Positions 19,816-32,840 of a DNA stretch of 64,000 nt are shown in pieces (the first letter of the stretch is position 1; each line of letters opens with the position of its first letter). The notes under the pieces are model-generated. The model was not told the DNA's origin, made no database searches, and saw only the letters and a list, made by a program, of their open reading frames with translations. The stretch lies in assembly GCA_963575745.1 (NCBI GenBank), contig CAUYUJ010004354.1, positions 1-64,000 on the forward strand. Direction: 5' to 3'. Both the position numbers and the translations under genes were made by a program. This DNA is from Prorocentrum cordatum. Taxonomy: Eukaryota > Sar > Dinophyceae > Prorocentrales > Prorocentraceae.

Positions 19816-20829
19816 GCGGTGGAAATCATGACCGGCGGCGCGCGCGCGGCTACCGGGGGGGGGGCAGGGGCGCAGCGAAGTAAGAAGAGGCGCCATGAAA
19901 TCTGGGAAAATATCACGGCCCACGCCATGATACCCCCCCCCGGCCATCGCCCCCCTCTTTGCCGCCCCCGACCCTTTCCCAATCCCCCCCTCTTCGTCTG
20001 GCCCGGCAGCGGGGCGCCGCATTATACCGGCCGAGTGCCGGGCGCGGCGGCCCGGGCAGAAGAGGCTCGCGCCGCGCGGGCGCCTGGGAGGCGGCCCCGC
20101 AGCGGAGTCAGAGCCCCGCCCCCATTTGGGCGGCCTGGACGTCTGCGGCGCGGACCTTGCGCCGCCAGGCCACGCGCGGCTCCTGGCGCAGAACTGTTGC
20201 TTTCGAGACCGGCAGGGCGGCAGCCGCGCGCCCAGCACCGACCTGGGGCCAGTCCAGTCCTGGACCCAGGGCCGCCCGACCTCGAGCCAAGGGCTGGGCC
20301 CGGCAAGGGCCGGCGCCGGCGCGCAACCAGCCTCCTCCGAAAGTCGGGGGCGCGCCGACATGGATTGCAATCAGCCAGAATAATAATGATGCGCGGCAAG
20401 GTTGCATGCAAGGGCCCCCGACGCCCACTGCGAAGCTTTTCGAGCGGGACGCGGCCAGCGAAAACGGCGAAGGATGGACCTTGGAAAAGTTACCCATCCT
20501 CTCTATGCGGGCTGACGGCGGCGACCAATTATGGACTTGGCGCGCGGCCGCCCATTCCATGGATCGGGGGAGGCGCCCCCTCTACAATGCGGCTGGCGCC
20601 GCGTCGCTCGGCGGCGGGAATCCGCGATTGTCATCGTAGGAGCGGGGCCCGTCGCTAGTCCACGCCCCGTTGATCCACGTCTGCGATCGCATGAGAAAGT
20701 TGAGTCTGCCCGAGACAGCGGCACCACCGGTGTGAAGGCGGCCCACTCCGCAGACGCCGAAATCGTGCAATGCTTAGGAATAAATGTTCGACGCAAGGAA
20801 CGGAACCTTTGTTTTGGTTTGGGGGGCTG
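19816..20829. other. No gene seen
   Basis: GC-rich unique sequence. Long frames on both strands have no domain-like content. Confidence 0.45.
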
Positions 20830-22360
20830 TCTCGGGACGCACACAGTGGGCGCTTCGGAATGTCTGGGGGGCACAGTCGGAATGTTCGAGCGACGTTTCG
20901 ACGTAGTGGGGCTCTCGTGGACTGTTTTGCAGGCTGCCTGGGTTTTGCGGGTGCATCCCGGTCGGTCTTGAAGGCCCTGTCGGGCCGCATTAGTGCTCTC
21001 TTGGGGGTCGTTAGGACAGGGTTATGGCGGCATTGCAGGCTTCGCGGGTCGTCTCCAGGCGGATCCTGGGGTTCTTGGGCCGTTTTGGAGCGGCGAAAAA
21101 ATGGAAACGGCGGATATGTGACCTTCTTCGCCGTGGCCAGGCTCAGCGCCGCAGCCAAGCACTCCAGTTCAGCGAGGAGGAGGGCGCGCATGTGATCGCA
21201 CGTCTGCACCTGGCGCACAGGGTGGAGGAGGGAGAAGGAGGAGGATGAGGAGAAGGTGGAGGAGGGGGAGGAGGAGGAGGAGGGGGAGGTGGAGGAGGAG
21301 GAGGAGGAGGAACGAGGTGACGTTTGGAAGAGGAGGAAGCACCTCGGCGGCAACATAAAGCCTCTCGGGCTGCTCCCCGGCGTCATCTTCAAGCCTCTTG
21401 GAGCTTCTTCGGAAGCCTCACTCGGCAGGTTCAAACGCGTCGTGGGCCTTTGGAGACACCTGCAGGCGGTTTGGGGAGCGCCTCGAGAACGTCTGGGGCC
21501 GTCGGGACGGCTGTCCGAGGGCTCCTGCGGCCTTCTTCGGGTCTTCTTCGGCTGTCATGGGCGAGTCTGGGGGCAGTTTTGGGGCCCCCTTGGGCCGCCC
21601 AGGGGCTGCGTTGGAGGCTCCTGGGCCGTCTTGGAGCGGTCAAGGCGGCCTCTACGGCGGTCTTGGAGCGCGGGGAAGTCGACGCAGCGGCACAGCAAAA
21701 GCACTTCTCGTCACAATAAGAACACATGAAAATCAACGAGTCTCGTTTCTCTGTCCGCTCGTCGGCTGCGTCTTCAAGCCTCTTGGGGCGTCTCGGGGGC
21801 ATCCTCGGCAGCGCAAGACGCGAGGCGGGTCACTGGGGGCACCTGGATGCGGTCTTGGGAACGCGTCGAGATCGTCTGAGGCCGGCGGAACGAGTGTCCG
21901 AGAGCTCCTGGGCCCTTCCGTGGGCTCTCTTGGGTTGTCTTGGGCGGGTCTGGGGGCAGGCTCGGGGCTCTCTTGGGCCGTCTGGGGCTGTCGTCGAACG
22001 GTTTCGGGAGCCTCTAGGGCGGTCGTGGAACGTCGGAAGCCGAAACAAGGAAAAAGCTAAACACATGAGAGAAACAAAAAAAGAGCAACGATGTGGGCCT
22101 TTCGGGTCGCTCTAGGGCGGCATCTTGCAGCGTCTTGGGACGCATTGGGGGGTTTGCCTGGGCAGTTAAAACGCTTCGTGGGCGGATGGAGACGCCTGGA
22201 GAGGTCTCGGGGATTTGTCGAGCCCGTCCAGGGCTGCCGGGACGGCCGTCTGAGGGCCCCCGACGGCGACGTCCGTCCTCCCGAAGGCGCGCCCGGGCCC
22301 CGGGCCCCACATTGGTGGTGGAGGTTCGGGCCCCTGGGAGCGTCCTGGAGCGCCGTGGCT
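20830..22360 (+). repeat. Phased ~10-11 bp repeat block (TCTTGGGGC family)
   Basis: Degenerate units such as TCTTGGGCCG, TCTTGGGGC and TTCTTGGGCC recur about every 10-11 bases, in several runs separated by short AT-rich spacers (around 21100, 21700 and 22040) and one GGA-rich stretch (21225-21320). The same design recurs at 28045-28620 (opposite strand), 31190-31520, 34060-35330 and 42950-43720. No coding signal. Confidence 0.65.
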
Positions 22361-22397
22361 TCCATGGAGACCTGTGGTCCCAATGTGGCGGCCCCAG

Positions 22398-22575
22398 GAG
22401 AACCCACGTCGTCGTCGTTGTCGTCGTCGTCGTCGTCGCGCGTCGTCGCCGAGGTCGTCTGCGTCGTCGTCCTCGTCGTCCTGGTTTGTCGTCGTTGCCG
22501 TCGTCGCCGTCGTCGTCATCGTCTTCGTCGTCGTCGTCGTCGCCGTCGCCGTCGTCGTCGTCGTCGTCGCGCGTC
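22398..22575 (+). repeat. CGT trinucleotide repeat region
   Basis: Imperfect (CGT/CGC)n. The same motif recurs at 24450-24540, 29140-29200, 29380-29420 and, inverted, at 29820-29885. Confidence 0.85.
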
Positions 22576-24639
22576 CGCGGTAACTCTGCCAATGGTGAAG
22601 GGCAGAGGGGCGATCGTACATGTGCCCAGCGCCTGAACTTGCCCGCGTTCGTCGAGGGGCGGATCGGCTGGCCCCAGTCAGACCACAAGGTGAGCCTTCG
22701 CCACAATGGCCAGGCAAGGCGGTAACCCCGCCCCCCGTTGAAACGCAGAAGGACAACGGCGATGAAAACGATGACATATCAGCGTGTTCCAGGAGGACGT
22801 TTGCGGAGGAACCCGGCCAACGCGGTCGCGACAGCGTTTCCGGGGCACGTTGAAATCGGCCCCGGATGACAATATTAGATCGAAGAAGGTTCTTTGCCCA
22901 GATCACCTGTGCGATGGTGGACGAAAGGGCCAAAATGGAGCCACGTTTTTTTTGCCTGCCCGCGAACCCGGGCACCCTTCGGAATCACCTCGCTGCATTG
23001 TGACAGAGACACCGCTGCGCTCTGATATTGAACGTTCGGGGAGAGGGGAATGCCCGACGCGCGCCCAATGAGATGCGTCAACCCAATCCACCCCCAGCGT
23101 CTCATAGGAAAATATGACCAGCGGGGCTCGACGGAGGCAGCCAAGGTGGAGGAGAGGAGGAAGGGGCAGGGGGCGATATGTTGCGGAGGGCGAGAGGGGC
23201 GAGGAATTGGCGGGGCGCCAAGAACGTGAAGAAATGTCGCAATGATGGCGACGACGGCCTCCCTGGCTAGACGATCTTGTCGCCGCCGCCATCGCTGACG
23301 ACCTGACATCATGACGCCCTCTGTTGACGCGGGAAACAACGCATTTGAGAAGTGATGCACAGGGTGCCAGATACAAGGTGTGCATGCGCGCGTCGCGCGC
23401 GTGCATGCGTGCACACATACGCGCATATACGCACACGGACGTACATGAATGCATCGAGGCACGCATCCACGCACGTTGGCGTAGAACTTATTCCGCGCAA
23501 GCAACCGAACAGCGATGTGTAGAAGCGACGTGGAAGGAGGAGGGGGGAAGAGGAAGCGGGTGGGAGGAATCTAAACGGAGCCAGAGAAGGGGGCTGGAAG
23601 GAAGGCCGAGTGGAGGAAGGGCGAAGGAGAGGGGGATGTGAGAACCAGCCACTTCCTCTCGGTGTTGTGCATGGCAGAGAGACGCGAATGGCAGATGTGA
23701 TGGCCTCTTGAGATGCCCAGCTATGTGGGGCGCGCGCAAGCGCCAGCCCGGCATGGGCGCCCGCGCGAGCGTGTCGCACGACCACGGGCCGTCGCCGAGG
23801 TCGGACCCCGGGTTGTCGAAGAACGCAGCGAGGCTCATCGCCTGACGGCTGGGGGGCGGCCACAGAAGTGCGTGAGTGGGAGGCGGCTGCCGCGGAGCGC
23901 TCAGAGTACATAGGCAGCGCCCGTCGTCGACAACGGGGGGGTCCGCGCGCTGGCGGCGCCCGTCTTGATGGAGAGGCGTCGGTTGTCACTTCAAGCGGAA
24001 GGCGCGCGCGCAATTCGTGCTGGGTCGCTCGCGGGGGGAGGGGGGCGGAGGAGAGAAACCCACGCGCGCAGACGGTGGCGGCGCCCCAGGGGGTCGGGCT
24101 GCGCGCGGGCGCGCGCGAAGCAAGGAAGGCGCGCTCGTGGAACGGCGAGGGAACTTGGAACAATAGGGAAGCAATGGTCGCAAAGAGTGCCTTCTTGTAG
24201 CTGAAGCCGCTGGCGCCCGTCGTCGGGCGCACGCGTCGGCCTCTGCACCACTACCTCGGGCGAAAAGTCCGGCGCGGCTGTCGCTTGTAAGTGGACCTCA
24301 GTGCCGCGTTTCTATCAAGCAAACGGCATGACGAGCTCGAGTGGCGCAAGGAGAACTGCGCAGGAGAGCGGATGCACGGCGTGAAACCACGAAGGCGGCC
24401 AGGCGGAGGCGATTTGCACCTACGGGCGTGCTGGGAAGGACGGCGCTCCTGCAAGTCGTCGTCGTTGTCATCCTGTTTTCTCATCGCAGCGTGCGTGTCT
24501 GTCGCCGCTGTCGTCGTCGTCGTCGTCGTCGTCGAACGCTGCAAATGAACGGCAGGTCTGGGCGCCGCGCTGGAAGAACTTCCGCGCGGCGCACGCGGGG
24601 TTGAGGTCTCGAGAGTCGAGGCGTAAGAGGAACTCAGCA
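22576..24639. other. No gene seen
   Basis: Mixed GC-rich sequence with a CG/CA-alternating patch (23380-23500) and a (CGT)n patch near 24500. No frame carries recognisable domains. Confidence 0.45.
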
Positions 24640-25480
24640 AACTCCTTTGACTTGCTCACCTGGGCACGGCGGTGGGACAGCGGAGCGGTGAGCCACGCGC
24701 GCGGCGAAAGACATGAGAAGCCAACGGTCCAGGATAGGGCGGTCGGATGGGGAAACGGAATGTAGAAGAAAAGTGTGGCACATGCCCATGCTTGGGATCG
24801 TCCGAGGTGCGCGCCGCGGAACCCGGGAGACACGGGACAACGCGCGGTGTGGAAAATGCGAGGGGAAGGTGCAAGCACGGAGATTGTCCGAAGAGTTGGA
24901 GAACGCAGGGCGGAGAAAAGAAAAGATACGTGGATAGATGGGGGATGCACAAGTAGAGGGTGTAGGACAAGTAAATATTTCGATGTGCTGGCAGAGAGAA
25001 GGATGAATGAGTTTGGGGTACATGCGTAGAGAGGTATGTGATTACAACGAGGGAGAGGCATACGAACTGATCGGGAAGTTTGGACGTGCATGTTGAAAGA
25101 TACATGGGTTGATCAGGATGTAGAAGGCCAAACATGTACATAGGTAGGTGGACGAATAAGCAACGAAGTGGATACGCAGGTTCACATAGTGCCAGGTGGG
25201 CGCGGAGGCGGGTAGTCAGACAAATGAGTGAGTAGATGTATAGGTAGACAGGTGTATACCTGTGCATAGAAATGCTGGTGTTGAGGACGGCATTGGTAGA
25301 GCGTACATGCATGGGCGGGCAGATGGGGACACAAGTGGGCAGGTAGAGCATGAGGAATCGAAGGTATAGCGGGAGTCGCACGTAGGTGCAACGGTAGAGG
25401 CGCGCGGGGATGGACGGCGACATGCAGGAACAAAAAGGTAGAAGGATGCATGGATGCATCGGAAGCCAGAACCAATGCGA
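24640..25480. other. Lower-GC degenerate GTAG/GATG-rich stretch
   Basis: Clearly less GC-rich than its surroundings, with diffuse GTAGGT, GATGGG and GTAGAC words on the plus strand. Minus-strand frames give Leu/Pro/His/Tyr-rich peptides that follow this composition. Looks like an old degenerate tetranucleotide-type repeat. Confidence 0.45.
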
Positions 25481-26254
25481 ATCGACCACTTTGAGTCACC
25501 CCTCCCTTAAACCTTCGAAGTATATGTATGGTGGTCGTCTCTCGTCACCGCCACATCGGGAGTCGATGCGGATTTTCAACAAAGCACCCAACTTTTTTTC
25601 CGATGGGGGTCAGATGCACGACCAACTCACAATCGCATCATAGGCCTCGGAAGTGGCGGGCGAAACCCAAATAACGGCGCGGACAACAATTACTTGCGCT
25701 GCTCGGAGATGCCCGCGGGGGATGGCGCGAAACACCTTGCGGTCCAAGGCGGCGAGAGGTCCTCGCAGGACCACTCGCGCGAGTCCTTTCGATGGCGGCG
25801 ACGCACACCATGCCACAAAGGCCACGCTTCTGACTCCCGCACCCGAGCACGCAAAACAAAACAAAACGCTACCACGGCACACGCTTTGCGGCTGAAGTCG
25901 AGGCGGCGTCCCGCAGCGTCGGGCTTCATGCCCGTAAATAAAGCGCATGTGCAATCTATTTGGGGCAACATGTATCTTCTGCAAGTTGCACAGGCGCCCT
26001 CTTGCGCCATCAAGCACCTCGCAGCTCTCATTCCCGCAGGGACGCGCGGGATCAACGCCCACGCCGCCCCGCTGCGGGATCATAGCCCGTGCGCGCCTCG
26101 GCGAGGTCCAACAGGCTGGGTTTGTCCGGCGCGGCGCTGGCCGGGGCGGCCGCCTGTTTCGCGGGCGTCGCCAGCATGGCCACGCGCGGGGCTGGGCGGG
26201 GAGGCGTGAGCCCAGCCTGGCTTCGATCCAAAATCGATTGACCCTTCACGGGTG
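25481..26254. other. No gene confirmed
   Basis: A minus-strand frame across 25610-26083 has CNLQKIHVAPNRLHMRFIYG and could be a fragment of something coding, but there is no domain, start or splice support. Confidence 0.3.
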
Positions 26255-26560
26255 CAGAAAGGGCCGGAGAGAGGCCGAGTGGTGCACGCAGGGGATGGTG
26301 CACACGGGGAAGGCCAGGTGGTGCACACTGGGGAAGTGCACACTGGTGGTGCACACTGGGGAGGTGCACGCTGGGAAGGCCAGGTGGCACACTGGGAAGG
26401 CCCGGTGGCGCACACAAGGGATGGCGCACACTGGTGGCGCACACTGGGCGGGCGGTTCCGGGCCCAACTGGTGCACACTGGGAATTTTTATGCGATGGGT
26501 CACAGCGAAAGCGCCACTGTGCACCATCTTGGGGGGGCCCAGTGTGCACCACTTGGTGAC
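26255..26560 (+). repeat. GTGCACACTGG minisatellite
   Basis: About a dozen irregularly spaced copies of GTGCACACTGG or close variants with GGAAGGCCAGGTGG spacers, ending with an inverted copy (CCAGTGTGCACCACTTGG) near 26538-26555. Confidence 0.75.
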
Positions 26561-28044
26561 TCCCAGCGCCGCCCGATTTGGCAGGCTGCGTCGGCGCCCG
26601 ACATCGCACCGCCAGGCCAGTGCGCACCACGAGGAGAACCGCTGGAGCAGGCCCCCGGGGCGCCCAGGCAGCATTTGGAGACGAGAGAGGGAAGGAGAGG
26701 AGGCAGGAGGGGGCAAGCTTGGAGGGAGAGGCGGAAGAGGGACAGCGAGAGGGTAGAGGGCCGGGCGAAGGGGAGCGAAGGGAGGGGCGACGAGGGGACG
26801 GGAGAGGAGGGAGGAACGGGCAGAGGGGGGAGAGGAGAGGAAAGGCGAGAGGACAAGGGGAGGGAAAGGCGAAGGAGGCGAAAGCATGGAGTGAAGAATG
26901 GGGGGGGGGGCAGGAGGGACGCGGAACGGCCAGAACGGGGGGGCACTGGGCGGGGGCTCGGAGAAGCGGAAGAGAACCCGGACAGGAGGAAGAGAGTAGA
27001 GGCAGGCAGCCAGGGGGAAACGATTCGGGAAACAGGGGGAGGGGCAACAGCCAGGATAGGGGAGAGCAGGAGGACGCAGGAGAGAAGGAGCCAGGAGTAG
27101 CCATGGGAGGAGGAACCAAGCTGATAGGCGGAATGGGCCAACGAGAAAAAAATCAGGGAGGAGAGAGGGAGGAGGCAAGAGTCTCGAAGGGCTACCCCTT
27201 GCGTCCGCTCGCCACACACTCGCATCGCGCACACTGCGCACCGACCGAAAGAACGGCGCTTGGCCCACGCAACAGAAGGCGGCGGGCCCGTCGCAAACAG
27301 CCACCGCCACGAAGCAAGAGAAAGGACAACCGCGCACTTGCCCATATCTGCACAAAAACGGCAACGACAACAAACTCAAAAAAACGTTGAAAATTAAAAC
27401 GCGAAAGCGACTGAAAACGAGTCCCCAGTGTGACTGCCGGCGCCTCCATAGCGATCGTCTCGGCAACGCAGGCAGAGACTTGGTCGTTGGCCGAGCTGGC
27501 GCGGTCAGTCCGTCGGTTAAACGACCTCGCGCAAGCACGCGCCGAACCTCTGCATTGGTTGATGGAACGATACGCGGAGGGCAGGAAGCTCGCTGAGGCC
27601 GCGACGCAGGCGAGGACCACGAGGCCCAGCCTGCGGAAACGCGGCCACGGATGGGGGGGGGCGGCATGGAGGAGGAAAGTTGCCAGTGGGAGATGCGCGG
27701 GCGGGCCCGATAGAACGGCAGCGCGCGATGGGTGACAGCCATCGTCGAACGTCGAAAGACGACGGCGGCGCCGGCGCCGGGGGCCGACGGCGAAATCGTC
27801 GACGACGAGAGCGACGGGGGCGACGGACGCAGCAAACACAAGTGGTCGCGAGGGCGGGGGGTGAGAAAATGGGGGCGGGCGGCGGGAGGGAAGATGGTGC
27901 AAACGAAGACGGAAATCCCACCAGCCCTCTGGGCGTAGGTGGTCTAGAGCAGATCCTCTTCCACCCCTCCCTCTTCCCCCTTGGGGAGGGGTTTACCCCT
28001 CCCCCTACCCCCTCCCCTGGACCTGGACGGGGGGGGCCGCGGGT
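26561..28044. other. No gene; purine-rich and unique DNA
   Basis: 26690-27080 is strongly G+A rich on the plus strand. A plus-strand frame at 27430-27660 (TWSLAELARSVRRLNDLAQ) is protein-like but short and unsupported; the opposite strand is equally open. Confidence 0.4.
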
Positions 28045-28620
28045 AGTTAGAGCGTCCAAGATGGCCCAAGACGGCTCCAAGAGCGCCTCAGAGAACCCAA
28101 GATGAGCTCCAAGATGGCTCAAGATAGCGCAAGATCGCTCACGATGGCTCCTAAGATGGTTCCAAGAAGCCCAAAGACGGCCCCAAGATAACTCCAAGTG
28201 GCCAAACAGCTCCCCAAGGAGGCCCCGAAGAGGCCAAAATCGTCCCAAAACCTAAGGAAAATCAATGATTTTTGCTTTCTCGCCTTTTCGCTTCCGATGG
28301 CCATCCGAGGCCTGGAGATGGCTCCAAGATGGCCCAAGAGGGCCCCAAGAGAGCCCCAAAAGAGCCCCAAGACGGCCCCAAGAGCGCCCAAGAGCACTCC
28401 AAGAGCGTTCCAAGAGGGGTCCAAGAGGCGATTTTAGGGGCTTCCGAGGGGGGGCGCTAATTAAACCCCCCCTCTTGTTTGATCGACTCCCTCCAAGATG
28501 GCCCCAAAAGCGCCCCGAAGGCTCCCCAGAGCGCCTCCAGAGGGTCCCAAGAGGCGCCCAAGATGCCCCAAGGCGCCCAAAAAGCCCTCCAAGAGGCCCT
28601 CAAAAGACCCCCAAGAAGCT
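28045..28620 (-). repeat. Phased ~10-11 bp repeat block, inverted orientation
   Basis: The units read CCCAAGAGGGC, GCCCCAAGA and CTCCAAGATGG on the plus strand, i.e. the complement of the 21-kb block, with an AT-rich spacer at 28240-28300 (GGCCAAAATCGTCC ... AATCAATGATTTTTG). Confidence 0.65.
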
Positions 28621-29333
28621 CCTTCCCCTCCTCCTCCTCCTCCTCCGATTCTTCCTCCTTCTCCGTCCTCCTCCTCCTCCTCCTCCTCCTCCTCTTCCCC
28701 CTCCTCCTCCTCCTCCCTCCTCCGACGACGACGACGACGACTCCTCTTCCATCCTCCCCCTCTCGGGGTCTGTGACAGCTTCCCCCGCCCTTTGTTATTC
28801 TGCATGCTCCCCGACTTCCCTGATCACCTCAACTCCCCTGAGCATCGTTTCTGGATGGGCTGGTGGGGATACGCGAAGCGTCAACAATTGATTTGGATGG
28901 AAGGTCGAATGGCGCAGAACTCAAGAGTGGGCAGAAGGCGGGCGAACGTGGCCTGTCGGCTGGCAGGGCCTCGCGCCACCCCTTCTTGCGGGAGAGGCGC
29001 GCGAAGGCTGCCGCGGCGGGGTCGTGGCGGACGTCCATGGAGACTCCGCGCAGGAAGCTGCCGCGGCAGCCTCAGCGGTCTTCGCAGCTCACAAGGACTG
29101 TTGCGGGGACGAAGTGGAATGGTAGAAGCAAGTAGGGAGGATCAGCGGCGTCGTCGTCGTTGCAGGGTCGTCGTCGTCGTGTGTCGTCGTTGCCGGCGCC
29201 GTCTGTCAGCGCGTCAATCGGGGGCGCTGCGTTCCATGCCCTTTCCCCGTCGGGGATCGCCCGACAGCTACCGTTGGCGACGGAAGGATGGAGGAGGAGG
29301 AGGAGGAGGAGGAACACGAAGGCCCATCCCACA

Positions 29334-29363
29334 TGTGCTCCGGAAGCGCCTCTCCGGAGCACG
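29334..29363. repeat. ~30 bp inverted repeat, GTGCTCCGGAA family
   Basis: Arms GTGCTCCGGA and TCCGGAGCAC around a 10-base centre. Confidence 0.75.
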
Positions 29364-29912
29364 TTGCGGCGCGTGACGTGTCAACGTCGTCGTCGTCGCC
29401 GTCGTCGTCGTCGCATGTCGTCGCCGCCTGGGCACTTCCTTTGTGCGTGCCTGATCGTGCTCCCCGCCTCGCCTTCGGGGGAGGGGGGGGGTCGCGGGGG
29501 GCGAGCGGCGGCGGAGGAGGGGCAGAGGGAACGGCGCGAGGCGCGGGAGCGGGAGGGGGGCGCCAGAGGGCAGAAGGGGGGAAGCCGGGAGGAGGAGGGG
29601 GGGGGGCGGAGAGGAGGGGGAGCGGGCGGAGGAGGGGGAAAGGGGGTCGCGGGGGAGGATGAGCAGGAGGCCGGTGGGCGGCAGAGACATCTAAGGGAAG
29701 CGCTCTGCAAGAAAGTGAATGGCTTGTCTGCCACGCAGAACAGGGGATTCTCCGCACTGAGGACCCACAAGGCGTTGCTGCTAACGCGGATGCCGGCCCT
29801 CGGACGCGGCCCAATAAGCCGACGACGACGACGACGACGACGACGACAAAGGCGACGACGGCGAGGACGACGAGGACGACGATTCTGAAATGGGGCGCCT
29901 GGGAGAGGTGGG

Positions 29913-29944
29913 AACGCGCTCCGGCAGAGCCTTTCCGGAGCGCG
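29913..29944. repeat. ~32 bp inverted repeat, GTGCTCCGGAA family
   Basis: Arms CGCGCTCCGG and CCGGAGCGCG. Confidence 0.7.
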
Positions 29945-30506
29945 CTGTGGGAGGCAGTGGGAAGTGCACTGGGGGGCTGCCTGGGCGCTGTCTGGAGGCG
30001 ATCCTGGCCAGGTTGAGCCGCCGTGATGCCGACGTGCCTTTCTCGGAGCTTTGTCCACAGAGCTGTCCGAGGGCTTCTGAAGGTTCTTGAGGGGGTCCTC
30101 GGGCCCCAGCATTGCCGCGGAGAGCGTTGATCCCTTCTGGCGGCCCGGAACCGCGCCCTCGGCACGAGTGGCGGAACAACATCGCTGTAGCATCATGTGC
30201 GGGATTCTCGCTGCGTCACGAACAGTGTAGCGGAAGGACAGTAGGAAAACACGGGAGGAGGCGATCGCAGGCAGGGGGGCCTGGGACGGGAATGGGCGCG
30301 ACTGCGGTGAGAGCGCGCGGCGACCAGCACTACTGCGGCCACTGTCAAAGCGAAAGCGCTGTCCTGCACACGCAGTATTCCGCCAGGATGCGCGCGGCCA
30401 GGTCTGCGCGGGCACAGTCGGCGAGCGCCTTGGACGCCGACGGAGTAGCGAGGAAGCGCGGCGGCGGAGCGACGGCGAACCACGAAGGAATGGTCTGCAG
30501 TCAAAG

Positions 30507-30525
30507 GGAGAGACAGAGAGAGAGA

Positions 30526-30601
<76 letters not shown>

Positions 30602-30761
30602 GACAGAGACAGAGACAGAGACAGAGACAGAGACAGAGACAGAGACAGAGACAGAGACAGAGACAGAGACAGAGACAGACAGAGACAGAGACAGAGACAG
30701 AGACAGACAGAGGGATAATCAGACAGAAAAAAAAAATGAGAGAGATAAGAAGAGAGAGAAA

Positions 30762-30852
<91 letters not shown>

Positions 30853-30920
30853 AGAGAGTTAGAGAGAGTTAGAGAGTTAGAGAGTTAGAGAGTTAGAGAG
30901 AAGAGAGAAAGAGACAGAGC
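30507..30920 (+). repeat. (GA)n / (AGAGAC)n microsatellite
   Basis: GAGAGA runs, then AGAGAC hexamer units (~30595-30715), then GAGAGA again and GTTAGAGA units at the end. Confidence 0.95.
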
Positions 30921-31189
30921 CACCACGGAGCGGACGAACGCGGTCACGAAGCGGCCGCAATCGCCGGCGCCGCGGCGTCGAGGCGTCGCCCACCCGATCT
31001 AGGGGGGAGAAGGACAGGGCGAGGGGGGCACTGCGCGCTCAACGGAGAGGCGGCGATGCGCTCCGGGAGAGCGTTTCTTGCGCATGTTCTGGGTGAGGCC
31101 TCGCGCGGTTGGCGGACTGAAACGCCCTGTACGCATGTGTGATGGGATGTCCTAGGTGTCGGTCGGGGGAACTGTCGCAAACTGTCCCG
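30921..31189. other. No gene seen
   Basis: Short GC-rich stretch with a decayed copy of the GTGCTCCGGAA palindrome around 31056-31087. Confidence 0.45.
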
Positions 31190-31520
31190 AAGCATCTTGG
31201 GAGCCGCGTTGGGATCGCTTGGGGCGCCCCTGGGGCCACATCGGGGACTTGCGAAGCCTTGTGACGGCACCCGGGGGCCCCACTCTTCGCGTCGCATAGC
31301 CTCTTGGGGCTGTCTCGGAGCCCCTTGGGGCCAAAACTGGAATGTCGAGTTCGCGGTTCGCTTCTTGGACGCATCGTGGGGCCATGTGGGGGTTTGAGGG
31401 TGCTCTCGGGCGGTCTTCGTGACTGTCTCGCTTATTTGGGGCCGGCGTGGGAAAAATGTGAGGCCTCCTGGGCCGTGTTGGGCAAGCTGGATGAGAGTAG
31501 CAAGCGCCGCATGAGCGATT
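31190..31520 (+). repeat. Phased ~10-11 bp repeat block
   Basis: Units such as CATCTTGGGAGC, GCGTTGGGATCG and CTTGGGGCG at about one helical turn, with an AT-richer spacer around 31325-31370. Confidence 0.6.
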
Positions 31521-32089
31521 GAAGCGGCTGAGGATGCGGCGCGGAACAGGAAGGCAAGGGCGACCAGCATGGCCGCCGCCGTCGCTGCCTGCACCGCTGT
31601 CCTGAAGGCGGACGCCTCTCTGGACAGGCGCGCTCGGCGGCCCGCGCCCCGGCGGCGCGCGGAGGGGCCAGGACGAGACGGAGCTCGCGCGGAGAAGGAC
31701 GCGGGAAATATGAAAAGGGCAACGGCGCCGAAGCACGACGGTAGAGTGAAAGGGAGGGCGGCGGTCACCCTTGCAGAGGAGCACGCTGCGTCCGGAGGGG
31801 GCAGCTGCGAGCCAGGGGAGAAGGGTGGACCAGCAAGGGAAGTTGGTCAAATTCGGGAAGACGCGCTCGAGGGCACGACGCGGGGAACGCTGAGGGCGGG
31901 AAGTTATGGCAGGGCAACGGGCCAGTCGAGGAAAGTAGGCTTCCCGCGAGTCTGCGCGCGAAAAAGGAACTGAAATGCGGACGGCTGACACGTCACGCGC
32001 GGGGGCGGCAGCCTTGGCGCCGGCAGGGGGGGGGGGGAGCGGGCGAGAACGGTCGACGAGGAGGTGGAGGGGGTGGGAGGCACTCGGAA
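31521..32089. other. No gene confirmed
   Basis: GC-rich with long frames on both strands; none has recognisable content. Confidence 0.4.
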
Positions 32090-32840
32090 TCACAGTCGCT
32101 GTGCGATGCCGGGCGCTGTGGCCAGGGAGTCGGAAGGAAACCGAGCATGGCAACAATCCTGCGGAGGGGCCGCCGCGCGGACGAGCTCGTCGACGGCGTC
32201 TGTCGCGGAAGACATGACGAACCCGAAAACACCCTTGCAGGTCGCCATGCCCGATGCCGAACGGGGGGCGGCGGGGTGGAGCGGCCGCGAAGTAGCCATC
32301 GTTGCCGAAACCGCGGCTCCTGGATCCTGCATCTCGATGCCATCCTCTGCCTCCTCCACCTCTGCCTCGCTCTTGTCCTTTTTTCTCGTAGTCCTCCACG
32401 TCTTCCTCCTCGCCCGTCTCCCAGGCCTCACCCCCTGTGGGCCCCCTCGAAGATCCCTTCGGAACCGGCCCTGGGCCCCTCGCAGGATCCATCCTAGCAA
32501 GGGGGCGTGATCCCACATGGGGTTCTGGCACCGCCGCCGCTCGCCAGGGGCACCGCGCTCCTTTGAAGTTTGGCTGGTCGGTTTGTTCTGGTTTGGGCCC
32601 CAAGTTGCTCTCAGCGCGGTCTCGATCCATCACGGAACGGGCCGATGCGAAAAAATCAGAGATCGCGGCGAAGACCCCCTCGGAAACCCTCAGACCACGC
32701 ATCGGCGAAAGTGGGGCGCGGGGATGTCTGGGCCCCGAGGGGGCCGGAATCTGTGGACCCCATCTTGGACATCGGTTTCGCCGCGTGGGCGCGTGTCCGA
32801 CGGCCCGGGGGCACCCGGGAACGCTTCCAGAGAAAAGCAT
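32090..32840 (-). CDS. Weak gene candidate, acidic low-complexity protein
   Basis: The minus strand from about 32840 reads VSEGVFAAISDFFASARSVM ... GEEEDVEDYEKK; one base further, across an A6 run near 32380, the neighbouring frame continues with DKSEAEVEEAEDGIEMQ ... GVFGFVMSSATDAVDELV to a stop at 32090. A single-base homopolymer change would join them. Composition is protein-like, but there is no domain, splice-site or start support. Could be a decayed gene or chance. Confidence 0.25.

Larger units (their letters stand above)
28621..30506. other. No gene; simple repeats and palindromes
   Basis: (CTC)n at 28620-28720 and (CGA)n just after; CGT repeats at 29140-29200 and 29380-29420; G/A-rich 29470-29650; (CGA)n 29820-29885. 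Frames at 28860-29130 are open on both strands without recognisable content. Confidence 0.45.

Noticed and set aside
27430-27735. Small plus-strand exon (TWSLAELARSVRRLNDLAQ)
   Set aside because: Short, no start or splice support, and the opposite strand is equally open.
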